Notes under the pieces: model-generated
What the model was told of the DNA's origin: nothing
Seen by the model: the letters and a program-made list of their open reading frames with translations, nothing else
The model's database searches: none
In this document: piece by piece, positions 37,262 through 47,468 of the stretch
Position numbering within the stretch: position 1 is the stretch's first letter
Layout of the letters: each line of letters opens with the position of its first letter
Made by a program: the position numbers and the translations under genes
From: Euonymus europaeus
Taxonomy: Eukaryota; Streptophyta; Magnoliopsida; Celastrales; Celastraceae
Assembly: GCA_963580455.1 (NCBI GenBank)
Contig: CAUZKV010000008.1
Coordinates: 930,001-994,000 of the forward strand
Reading direction: 5' to 3'
Length of the DNA stretch: 64,000 nt

Positions 37262-38299
37262 AACGGTTTTAGGAATATCCGTTGACTCCGAGTTCTGAAT
37301 TCGGTGATTTTTAGCTTGATTTCACACTACTTTTCGAGCTCTACGCTCCTAGCATTTCGGATTTTGATTTCAGTACACGTGGCTATTAGGTCTCGTTTCA
37401 CCTAGTTAGCCGCGAAATGTGGTTTCTTTACATAAACGGTTTTATGAATATCCGTTGACTCGGAGTTCTGAATTCGGTGAGTTTTAGCTTGATTTCACAC
37501 TAATTTTCGAGCTCTACAATTCTGGTGTTTCGGATTTTGATTTCAGAACTCGTGGATAGTTGGTCTCGTTTCACCTAGTTAGCCGCGAAATGTGGTTTCT
37601 TTACGTAAACGATTTTATGAATATCCGATGACTCCGAGTTCTGAATTAGGTGATTTTTAGCTTGATTTCACACTACTTTTCGAGCTCTACGATCCTGGCG
37701 TTTCGGATTTTGATTTCAGAACTCGTGGCTAGTTGGTCTCGTTTCACCTATTTAGCCGCGAAACGTGGTTTCTTTACGTAAACGGTTTTATGAATATCCG
37801 TTGACTCAGAGTTCTGAATTTGGTGATTTTTAGCTTGATTCCACACTACTTTTCGAGCTCTACGATCCTGGCATTTCGGATTTTGATTTCAGAACTCGTG
37901 GCTAGTTGGTCTCGTTTCACCTAGTTAGCCGCGAAATGTGGTTTCTTTACGTAAACGGTTTTATGAATATCCGATGACTCCGAGTTCTGAATTAGGTGAT
38001 TTTTAGCTTGATTTCACACTACTTTTCGAGCTCTACGATCCTGGCATTTCGGATTTTGATTTCAGACTTCGTGGCTAGTTGGTCTCGTTTCACCTAGTTA
38101 GCCGCGAAATGTGGTTTCTTTACGTAAACAGTTTTATGAATATCCTTTGACTCCGAGTTCTGAATTCGGTGATTTTTAGCTTGATTTCACACTACTTTTC
38201 GAGCTCTACGATCCTGGATTTTCGGATTTTGATTTCAGAACTCGTGGCTAGTTGGTCTCGTTTCACCTAGTTAGCCGCGAAATGTGGTTTCTTTACGTA
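37262..38299 (+). repeat. 6-mer HOR, copy 2 (1038 bp)
   Basis: Same six-monomer order as copy 1. A third, incomplete copy starts at 38300 with GAACACGTGG in place of CAGTACACG. The order then changes to TTTCAAACTAC at about 38700, as in the 10-mer HOR. Confidence 0.85.
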
Positions 38300-41200
38300 A
38301 ACGGTTTTACGAATATCCGTTGACTCCGAGTTCTGAATTCGGTGATTTTTAGCTTGATTTCACACTACTTTTCGAGCTCTACGCTCCTAGCATTTCGGAT
38401 TTTGATTTCAGAACACGTGGCTAGTAGGTCTCGTTTCACCTAGTTAGCCGCGAAATGTGGTTTCTTTACATAAACGGTTTTATGAATATCCGTTGACTCC
38501 GAGTTCTGAATTCGGTGATTTTTAGCTTGATTTCACACTAATTTTCGAGCTCTACGATCCTGGTGTTTCGGATTTTGATTTCAGAACTCGTGGCTAGTTG
38601 GTCTCGTTTCACCTAGTTAGCCGCGAAATGTGGTTTCTTTACGTAAACGGTTTTATGAATATCCGTTGACTCCGAGTTCTGAATTCGGTGATTTTTAGCT
38701 TGATTTCAAACTACTTTTCTAGCTCTACAATCCTGGCATTTCGGATTTTTATTTCAGAACTCGTGGCTAGTTGGTTTTCGTTTCACCTAGTTAGCCGTGA
38801 AATGTGGTATCTTTACGTAAACAGTTTTATGAATATCCTTTGACTCCGAGTTCTGAATTTGGTGATTTTTAGCTTGATTTCACACTACTTTTCGAGCTCT
38901 ACGATCCTACGTTTCGGATTTTGATTTCAGAACTCGTGGCTAGTTGGTCTCGTTTCACCTATTTAGCCGCGAAATGTGGTTTCTTTACGTAAACGGTTTT
39001 ATGAATATCCGTTGACTCCGAGTTCTGAATTCGGTGATTTTTAGCTTGATTTCACACTAATTTTCGAGCTCTACAATCCTGCGTTTCGGATTTTGATTTC
39101 AGAACTCGTGGCTAGTTGGTCTCGTTTCACCTATTTAGCCGCGAAATGTGGTTTCTTTACGTAAACGGTTTTATGAATATCCGTTGACTCAGAGTTCTGA
39201 ATTCGGTGATTTTTAGCTTGATTCCACACCACTTTTCGAGCTCTACGATCCTGGCATTTCGGATTTTGATTTCAGAACTCGTGGCTAGTTGGTCTCGTTT
39301 CACCTAGTTAGTCGCGAAATGTGGTTTCTTTACGTAAACGGTTTTATGAATATCCGATGACTCCGAGTTCTGAATTCGGTGATTTTTAGCTTGATTTCAC
39401 ACTACTTTTCGAGCTCTACGATCCTGGCGTTTCGGATTTTGATTCCAGAACTCGTGGCTAGTTGGTCTCGTTTCACCTATTTAGCCGCGAAATGTGGTTT
39501 CTTTACGTAAACAGTTTTATGAATATCCGTTGACTCAGAGTTCTGAATTCGGTGATTTTTAGCTTGATTTCACACTACTTTTCGAGCTCTACGCTACTAG
39601 CGTTTCGGATTTTGATTTTAGAACTCGTGGATAGTTGGTATCGTTTCACCTATTTAACCGCGAAATGTGGTTTCTTTATGTAAACGGTTATATGAATATC
39701 CGTTGACTCCGAGTTCTGAATTCGGTGATTTTTAGCTTGATTTCACACTACTTTTCGAGCTCTACGATCCTGGAGTTTCGGATTTTGATTTCAGAACTCG
39801 TGGCTAGTTGGTCTCGTTTCACCTATTTAGCCGCGAAATGTGGTTTCTTTACGTAAACGATTTTATGAATATCCGTTAACTCTGAGTTCTGAATTCGGTG
39901 ATTTTTAGCTTGATTTCACACTACTTTTCGAGCTCTACGATCCTGGCGTTTCGGATTTTGATTTCAGAACTCGTGGCTAGTTGGTCTCGTTTCACCTAGT
40001 TAGCCGCGAAATGTGGTTTCTTTACGTAAACGGTTTTATGAATATCCGTTGACTCCGAGTTCTGAATTCGGTGATTTTTAGCTTGATTTCACACTACTTT
40101 TCGAGCTCTACGCTCCTAGCGTTTCGGATTTTGATTTCAGAACTCGTGGCTAGTAGGTCTCGTTTCACCAAGTTAGCCGCGAAATGTGGTTTCTTTACGT
40201 AAACGGTTTTATGAATATCCGTTGACTCCGAGTTCTGAATTCTGTGATTTTTAGCTTGATTTCACACTAATTTTCGAGCTCTACGATCCTGGCATTTCGG
40301 ATTTTGATTTCAGAACTCGCGGCTAGTTGGTCTTGTTTCACCTAGTTAGCCGCAAAATGTGGTTTGTTTACGTAAACGATTTTATGAATATCCTTTGACT
40401 CCGAGTTCTGAATTCGGTGATTTTTAGCTTGATTTCACACTACTTTTCGAGCTCTAAGATCCTGGCATTTCGGATTTTGATTTCTGAACTCGTGGCTAGT
40501 TGGTGTCGTTTCACCTATTTAGCCGCGAAATGTGGTTTCTTTACGTAAACGGTTTTATGAATATCCCTTGACTCAGAGTTCTGAATTCGGTGATTTTTAG
40601 CTTGATTCCACACTACTTTTCGAGCTCTACGATCCTGGCATTTCGGATTTTCATTTCAGAACTCGTTGCTAGTTGGTCTCGTTTCACCTAGTTAGCCGCG
40701 AAATGTGGTTTCTTTACGTAAACGGTTTTATGAATATCCGATGACTCCGAGTTCTGAATTCGGTGATTTTTAGCTTGATTTCAGACTACTTTTCGAGCTC
40801 TACGATCCTGGCGTTTTGGATTTTGATTTCAGAACTCGTGGCTAGTTGGTCTAGTTTCAGCTATTTAGCCGCGAAATGTGGTTTCTTTACGTAAACAGTT
40901 TTATGAATATCCGTTGACTCAGAGTTCTGAATTCGGTGATTTTTAGCTTGATTCCACACTACTTTTCGAGCTCTAAGATCCTGGCATTTCGGATTTTGAT
41001 TTCTGAACTCGTGGCTAGTTGGTGTCGTTTCACCTATTTAGCCGCGAAATGTGGTTTCTTTACGTAAACGGTTTTATGAATATCCGTTGACTCAGAGTTC
41101 TGAATTCGGTGATTTTTAGCTTGATTCCACACTACTTTTCGAGCTCTACGATCCTGGCATTTCGGATTTTGATTTCAGAACTCGTGGATAGTTGGTCTCG

Positions 41201-41585
41201 TTTCACCTAGTTAGCCGCGAAATGTGGTTTCTTTACGTAAACGGTTTTATGAATATCCGATGACTCCGAGTTCTGAATTCGGTGATTTTTAGCTTGATTT
41301 CACACTACTTTTCGAGCTCTACGATCCTGGCGTTTCGGATTTTGATTTCAGAACTCGTGGCTAGTTGGTCTCGTTTCACCTATTTAGCCGCGAAATGTGG
41401 TTTCTTTACGTAAACAGTTTTATGAATATCCGTTGACTCAGAGTTCTGAATTCGGTGATTTTTAGCTTGATTCCACACTACTTTTCGAGCTCTACGCTCC
41501 TAGCATTTCGGATTTTGATTTCAGAACTCGTGGCTAGTAGGTCTCGCTTCACCAAGTTAGCCGCGAAATGTGGTTTCTTTACGTA
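38300..41585 (+). repeat. Mixed central tract
   Basis: About 19 monomers are drawn from the 30-38 kb types: TTTCAAACTAC with TTTTCTAGC, CTACGTTTCGG and CTGCGTTTCGG (each two bases short), CAGAG / GATTCCAC, CGCTACTAGCG, TTATATG, CGTTAACTC at about 39870, and CTAAGATCC twice 520 bp apart. No single HOR dominates. Confidence 0.7.
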
Positions 41586-42104
41586 AACGGTTTTATGAAT
41601 ATCCGTTGACTCCGAGTCCTGAATTCTGTGATTTTTAGCTTGATTTCACACTAATTTTCGAGCTCTACGATCCTGGCGTTTCGGATTTTGATTTCAGAAC
41701 TCACGGCTAGTTGGTCTTGTTTCACCTAGTTAGCCGCAAAATGTGGTTTCTTTACGTAAACGATTTTATGAATATCCTTTGACTCCGAGTTCTGAATTCG
41801 GTGATTTTTAGCTTGATTTCACACTACTTTTCGAGCTCTAAGATCATGGCATTTCGGATTTTGATTTCTGAACTCGTGGCTAGTTGGTGTCGTTTCACCT
41901 ATTTGGCCGCGAAATGTGGTTTCTTTACATAAACGGTTTTATGAATATCCGTTGACTCAGAGTTCTGAATTCGGTGATTTTTAGCTTGATTCCACACTAC
42001 TTTTCGAGCTCTACGATCCTGGCATTTCGGATTTTGATTTCAGAACTCGGGGCTAGTTGGTCTCGTTTCACCTAGTTAGCCGCGAAATGTGGTTTCTTTA
42101 CGTA
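41586..42104 (+). repeat. Trimer block with GAGTCCTG / CTAAGATCATGG, right copy
   Basis: Matches 35534-36052, including the rare CTCACGGC and TTTGGCCGCG changes. It joins directly to the block shared with 15.6 kb. The joint carries CTCGGGGCTAG, also seen just before the left copy of that block at about 15525. Confidence 0.85.
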
Positions 42105-42795
42105 AACGGTTTTATGAATATCCGTTGACTCCGAGTTCTGAATTCGGTGATTTTTAGCTTGATTTCACACTACTTCTCGAGCTCTACAATCCTGGCATTT
42201 CGGATTTTGATTTCAGAACCCGTGGCTAGTTTGTCTCGTTTCACCTAGCAGCCGCGAAATGTGATTTCTTTACGTAAACAGTTTTGTGAATATCCTTTGA
42301 CTCCGAGTTCTGAATTCGGTGATTTTTAGCTTGATTTCACACTAATTTTCAAGCTCTACAATCCTGGCGTTTCGGATTTTGATTTCAGAACTCGTGGATA
42401 GTTGGTCTCGTTTCACCTATTTAGCCGCGAAATGTGGTTTCTTTACGTAAACGGTTTTAGGAATATCCGTTGACTCCGAGTTCTGAATTCGGTGATTTTT
42501 AGCTTGATTTCACACTACTTTTCTAGCTCTATGATCCTGGAGTTTCGGATTTTGATTTCGGAACTCGTGGCTAGTTGGTCTCGTTTCACCTATTTAGCCG
42601 CGAAATGTGGTTTCTTTACGTAAACGATTTTATGAATATCCGTTGACTCCGAGTTCTGAATTCGGTGATTTTTAGCTTGATTTCACACTAATTTTCGAGC
42701 TCTACGATCCTGGTATTTCGGATTTTGATTTCAGAACTCGTGGCTAGTTGGTCTCGTTTCACCTAGTTAGCCGTGAAATGTGGTTTCTTTACGTA
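42105..42795 (+). repeat. Four-monomer block, right copy
   Basis: Same ordered markers as 15581-16272. One base is lost in CACCTAGCAGCC near 42245, making the first monomer 172 bp. GAACCCGTGG is private to this copy. Confidence 0.85.
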
Positions 42796-42968
42796 AACGG
42801 TTTTATGAATATCCGTTGACTCCGAGTTCTGAATTCGGTGATTTTTAGCTTGATTTCACACTACTTTTCGAGCTCTACAATCCTGGGTTTTTGGATATTG
42901 ATTTCAGAACTCGTGGCTAGTAGGTCTCGTTTCACCTTGTTAGCCGCGAAATGTGGTTTCTTTACGTA

Positions 42969-44179
42969 AACGGTTTTATGAATATCCGTTGACTCCGAGT
43001 TCTGAATTCGGTGATTTTTAGCTTGATTTCACACTACTTTTCGAGCTCTACAATCCTGTCATTTTGGTTTTTGATTTCAGAACTCGTGGCTAGTAGGTCT
43101 CGTTTCACCTAGTAAACCGAGAAATTTGATTTCTTTACGTAAACGGTTTTATGAATATCCGTTGACTCCGAGTTCTGAATTCGGTGATTTTTAGCTTGAT
43201 TTCACACTACTTTTTGAGCTCTACAATCCTGGCATTTCGGTTTTTGATTTCAGAACTCGTGGCTAGTAGGTCTCATTTCACCTAGTTAGGCGCGAATTGT
43301 GGTTTCTTTACGTAAACGATTTTATGAATACCCGTTGACTCCGAGTTCTGAATTCGGTGATTTTTATCTTGATTTCACACTACTTTTCGAGCTCTACAAT
43401 CCTGTAATTTCGGTTTTTGATTTCAGAACTCGTGGCTAGTAGGTCTCGTTTCACCTAGTTAGCCGCGAATTGTGGTTTCTTTACGTAAACGGTTTTATGA
43501 ATATCCGTTGACTCCGAGTTCTGAATTCGGTGATTTTTAGCTTGATTTCGCACTACCTTTCGAGCTCTACAACCCTGTCATTTCGGTTTTTGATTTCAGA
43601 ACTCTTGGCTAGTAGGTCTCGTTTCACCTAGTAAACCGAGAAATGTGATTTCTTTACGTAAACCGTTTTATGAATATCAGATGATTCCGAGTTCTGAATT
43701 CGGTGATTTTTCGCTTGATTTCACACTACCTTTCGAGCTCTACAACCCTGTCATTTCGGTTTTTGATTTCAGAACTCTTGGCTAGTAGGTCTCGTTTCAC
43801 CTAGTAAACCGAGAAATTTGATTTCTTTACGTAAACGGTTTTATGAATATCCGATGACTCCGAGTTCTGAATTTGGTGATTTTTCGCTTGATTTCACACA
43901 ACTTTTCGAGCTCGACAATCCTAGCATTTCGGTTTTTGATTTCAGAACTCGTGGCTAGTAGGTCTCGTTTCACCTAGTTAGGCGTGAATTGTGGTTTCTT
44001 TACGTAAACGGTTTTATGAATATCCGATGACTCCGAGTTCTGAATTCGGTGATTTTTCGCTTGATTTCACACTAATTTTTGAGCTCTACAATCCTGTCAT
44101 TTCGGTTTTTGATTTCAGAACTCGTGGCTAGTAGGTCTCGTTTCACCTAGTTAGCCGCGAATTGTGGTTTCTTTACGTA
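42969..44179 (+). repeat. Divergent GGTTTTTG subfamily, seven monomers (1211 bp)
   Basis: Seven consecutive monomers have CGGTTTTTG or TGGTTTTTG in place of CGGATTTTG. They carry further private variants: AAACCGAGAAAT, AGGCGCGAATTG, ACCCTGTCATT, GAACTCTTGG, CAGATGATTCC and TTTTTCGCTTG. The tract is exactly 7 x 173 bp and its members differ more from one another than do neighbours elsewhere, so it looks older. The only other clear member in the window is 2077-2249. Confidence 0.87.
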
Positions 44180-44525
44180 AACGGTTTTATGAATATCCGT
44201 TGACTCCGAGTTCTGAATTCGGTGATTTTTAGCTTGATTTCACACTACTTTTCGAGCTCTACGATCCTGGTATTTCGGATTTTGATTTCAGAACTCGTGG
44301 CTAGTTGGTCTCGTTTCACCTAGTTAGCCGCGAAATGTGATTTCTTTACGTAAACGGTTTTATGAATATCCGTTGACTCCGAGTTCTGAATTCGGTGATT
44401 TTTAGCTCGATTTCACACTAATTTTCGAGCTCTACGATCCTGGCATTTCGGATTTTGATTACAGAACTCGTGGCTAGTTGTTGTCGTTTCACCTAGTTAG
44501 CCGCGAAATGTGGTTTCTTTACGTA

Positions 44526-44547
44526 AACGGTTTTATGAATATCCGTT
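44526..44547. other. AACGG / CCGTT inverted repeat
   Basis: Five-base arms AACGG and CCGTT are separated by a 12-base AT-rich spacer at monomer positions 1-22. AACGATTTT monomers and CCGATGAC monomers each break one pair. Confidence 0.7.
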
Positions 44548-44551
44548 GACT

Positions 44552-44568
44552 CCGAGTTCTGAATTCGG
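44552..44568. other. CCGAG-TTCTGAA-TTCGG dyad containing the EcoRI site
   Basis: CCGA and TCGG form a four-pair stem, or five with a G-T wobble, around a seven-base loop at monomer positions 27-43. GAATTC (36-41) overlaps it and is kept in nearly all copies. The CAGAG variants of the 27-42 kb region weaken the left arm. Confidence 0.7.
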
Positions 44569-44640
44569 TAATTTTTAGCTTGATTTCACACTACTTTTCG
44601 AGCTCTACAATCCTGGCGTTTCGGATTTTGATTTCAGAAC

Positions 44641-44679
44641 TCGTGGCTAGTAGGTCTCGTTTCACCTAGTTAGCCGCGA
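44641..44679. other. Long dyad symmetry in the monomer (39 bp, cruciform potential)
   Basis: The left arm TCGTGGCTA-G-TAGGT faces the right arm ACCTA-GT-TAGCCGCGA across an 8-base spacer, CTCGTTTC. This allows 13 Watson-Crick pairs plus one T-G wobble, broken by a 1x2 internal bulge. The element occupies monomer positions 116-154 and recurs in almost every monomer. Copies with TTGGT instead of TAGGT lose one pair. Copies with CTATTTAGCC change only the bulge. Copies with GGATAG lose one pair of the lower stem. It may matter for chromatin or for kinetochore protein loading, but the sequence shows only the symmetry. Confidence 0.8.
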
Positions 44680-44690
44680 AATGTGGTTTC

Positions 44691-44700
44691 TTTACGTAAA
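44691..44700. other. TTTACGTAAA palindrome across the monomer joint (SnaBI site)
   Basis: A perfect 10-bp palindrome contains TACGTA and lies across the chosen monomer boundary. It is present in most copies. Recurrent variants such as TTACATAAA, TTATGTAAA and TTACTTAAA destroy it locally, for example near 3455, 10680 and 2248. Confidence 0.85.
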
Positions 44701-46083
44701 CGGTTTCATGAATATCCGTTGACTCCGAGTTCTGAATTCGGTGATTTTTAGCTTGATTACACACTACTTTTCGAGCTCTACCATCCTGGCGTTTCGGATT
44801 TTGATTTCAGAACTCATGGCTAGTTGGTCTCGTTTCACCTATTTAGCCGCGAAATGTGGTTTCTTTACGTAAACGGTTTTAGGAATATCCGTTGACTCCG
44901 AGTTCTGAATTCGGTGATTTTTAGCTTGATTTCACACTACTTTTCGAGCTCTACAATCCTGGAGTTTCAGATTTTGATTTCAGAACTCGTGGCTAGTAGG
45001 TCTCGTTTCACCTAGTTAGCCGCGAAATGTGGTTTCTTTACGTAAACGGTTTTAGGAATATCCGTTGACTCCGAGTTCTGAATTCAGTGATTTTTAGCTT
45101 GATTTCACACTACTTTTCGAACTCTACAATCCTGGCATTTCGGATTTTGATTTCAGAACTCGTGGCTATTAGGTCTCGTTTCGCCTAGTTAGCCGCGAAA
45201 TGTGGTTTCTTTACGTAAACGATTTTATGAATATCCGTTGACTCCGAGTACTGAATTCGGTGATTTTTAGCTTGATTTCACACTAATTTTTGAGCTCTAC
45301 AATCTTGGCGTGTCGGATTTTGATTTCAGAACTCGTGGCTAGTAGGTCTCGTTTCACCTAGTTAGCCGCGAAATGTGGTTTCTTTACGTAAACGGTTTTA
45401 TGAATATCCGTTGACTCCGTGTTCTGAATTCGGTGATTTTTAGCTTGATTTCACACTACTTTTCGAGCTCTACAATCTTGGCTTTTCGGATTTTGATTTC
45501 AGAACTCGTGGCTAGTAGATCTCGTTTCACCTAGTTAGCCGCGAAATGTGGTTTCTTTACGTAAACGGTTTTATGAATATCCGTTGACTCCAAGTTCTGA
45601 ATTCGGTGATTTTTAGCTTGATTACACACTACTTTTCGAGCTCTACAATCCTGGTTTTTTGCATTTCGATTTCAGAACTCGTGGCTAGTAGGTCTCGTTT
45701 CACCTAGTTAGCCGCGTAATGTGGTTTCTTTACGTAAACGGTTTTATGAATATCCGTTTTACTCCGAGTTCTGAATTCGGTGATTTTTAGCTTGATTTCA
45801 CACTACTTTTCGAGCTCTACGATCCTGGCGTTTCGGATTTTGATTTCAGAACTCGTGGCTAGTTGTTGTCGTTTCACCTAGTTAGCCGCGAAATGTGGTT
45901 TCTTTACGTAAACGGTTTTATGAATATCCGTTGACTCCGAGTTCTGAATTCGGTGATTTTTAGCTTGATTTCACACTACTTTTCGAGCTCTCCAATCCTG
46001 GCGTTTCGGATTTTGATTTCAGAACTCGTGGCTAGTAGGTCTCGTTTCGCCTAGTTAGCCGCGAAATGTGGTTTCTTTACGTA
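44699..46083 (+). repeat. 8-mer HOR, copy A (1385 bp)
   Basis: The order of eight monomers is: 1 GGTTTCATG with CTACCATCC; 2 GGTTTTAGG with TTTCAGATT; 3 TTCAGTGATT with GCTATTAGG; 4 GAGTACTG with CTTGGCGTGTCGG; 5 CCGTGTTCTG with TAGATCTCG; 6 CCAAGTTCTG with GATTACACAC and TTTTTTGCATT; 7 CCGTTTTACTCC with TTGTTGTCG; 8 CTCTCCAATCC. One inserted base in monomer 7 makes the unit 1385 rather than 1384 bp. This is the clearest HOR in the window. Confidence 0.92.
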
Positions 46084-47468
46084 AACGGTTTCATGAATAT
46101 CCGTTGACTCCGAGTTCTGAATTCGGTGATTTTTAGCTTGATTACACACTACTTTTCGAGCTCTACCATCCTGGCGTTTCGGATTTTGATTTCAGAACTC
46201 GTGGCTAGTTGGTCTCGTTTCACCTATTTAGCCGCGAAATGTGGTTTCTTTACGTAAACGGTTTTAGGAATATCCGTTGACTCCGAGTTCTGAATTCGGT
46301 GATTTTTAGCTTGATTTCACACTACTTTTCGAGCTCTACAATCCTGGCGTTTCAGATTTTGATTTCAGAACTCGTGGCTAGTAGGTCTCGTTTCACCTAG
46401 TTAGCCGCGAAATGTGGTTTCTTTACGTAAACGGTTTTAGGAATATCCGTTGACTCCGAGTTCTGAATTCAGTGATTTTTAGCTTGATTTCACACTACTT
46501 TTCGAGCTCTACAATCCTGGAATTTCGGATTTTGATTTCAGAACTCGTGGCTATTAGGTCTCGTTTCACCTAGTTAGCCGCGAAATGTGGTTTCTTTACG
46601 TAAACGATTTTATGAATATCCGTTGACTCCGAGTACTGAATTCGGTGATTTTTAGCTTGATTTCACACTAATTTTTGAGCTCTACAATCTTGGCGTGTCG
46701 GATTTTGATATCAGAACTCGTGGCTAGTAGGTCTCGTTTCACCTAGTTAGCCGCGAAATGTGGTTTCTTTACGTAAACGGTTTTATGAATATCCGTTGAC
46801 TCCGTGTTCTGAATTCGGTGATTTTTAGCTTGATTTCACACTACTTTTCGAGCTCTACAATCTTGGCTTTTCGGATTTTGATTTCAGAACTCGTGGCTAG
46901 TAGATCTCGTTTCACCTAGTTAGCCGCGAAATGTGGTTTCTTTACGTAAACGGTTTTATGAATATCCGTTGACTCCAAGTTCTGAATTCGGTGAATTTTA
47001 GCTTGATTACACACTACTTTTCGAGCTCTACAATCCTGGTTTTTTGCATTTCGATTTCAGAACTCGTGGCTAGTAGGTCTCGTTTCACCTAGTTAGCCGC
47101 GAAATGTGGTTTCTTTACGTAAACGGTTTTATGAATATCCGTTTTACTCCGAGTTCTGAATTCGGTGATTTTTAGCTTGATTTCACACTACTTTTCGAGC
47201 TCTACGATCCTGGCGTTTCGGATTTTGATTTCAGAACTCGTGGCTAGTTGTTGTCGTTTCACCTAGTTAGCCGCGAAATGTGGTTTCTTTACGTAAACGG
47301 TTTTATGAATATCCGTTGACTCCGAGTTCTGAATTCGGTGATTTTTAGCTTGATTTCACACTACTTTTCGAGCTCTCCAATCCTGGCGTTTCGGATTTTG
47401 ATTTCATAACTCGTGGCTAGTAGGTCTCGTTTCACCTAGTTAGCCGCGAAATGTGGTTTCTTTACGTA
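46084..47468 (+). repeat. 8-mer HOR, copy B (1385 bp)
   Basis: Same eight monomers as copy A at +1385 bp, with very few changes: TTGATATCAG in monomer 4, GGTGAATTTTAGC in 6 and TTTCATAAC in 8. Confidence 0.92.

Larger units (their letters stand above)
44180..44698 (+). repeat. Plain monomers between the divergent tract and the 8-mer HOR
   Basis: Three near-consensus monomers with CTACGATCC or CTACAATCC. One has GATTACAG with TTGTTGTCG, a preview of HOR monomer 7. I see no other structure. Confidence 0.75.
44526..44698 (+). repeat. Representative 173-bp monomer (reference for internal numbering)
   Basis: This copy is close to the consensus and is used here to number the monomer 1-173. Landmarks are AACGG at 1-5 and CCGTT at 18-22, GAATTC at 36-41, TGATTTTTAGC at about 44-54 (TAATTTTTAGC in this copy), and GAGCTC at 75-80. 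A variable stretch follows at about 83-100. Next come a hairpin-forming dyad at 116-154 and a TTTACGTAAA palindrome that spans the monomer joint (166 to base 2 of the next copy). The start at AACGG is arbitrary, because a tandem repeat has no natural first base. Segments 36-60 and 108-126 look the most conserved across the window, while 83-100 varies most. Confidence 0.95.

Noticed and set aside
42969..44179. A second, unrelated satellite family
   Set aside because: The phase, the 173-bp length and most of the sequence (TTGATTTCACAC, GATTTCAGAACTC, TTTACGTAAACGG) are unchanged. It is a subfamily of the same satellite.
44531..44545. TATA-type promoter in TTTTATGAATATCC
   Set aside because: It is AT-rich but has no proper TATAAA, no downstream gene and no initiator. 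Transcription of the array is possible but cannot be read from this motif.
44645..44670. Pol III A-box or tRNA-like element in GTGGCTAGTAGG and GTCTCGTTTCACC
   Set aside because: The A-box match is off by one base. The B-box-like part lies directly beside it instead of 30-60 bp away, and no cloverleaf can be drawn. The real structure there is the hairpin dyad.
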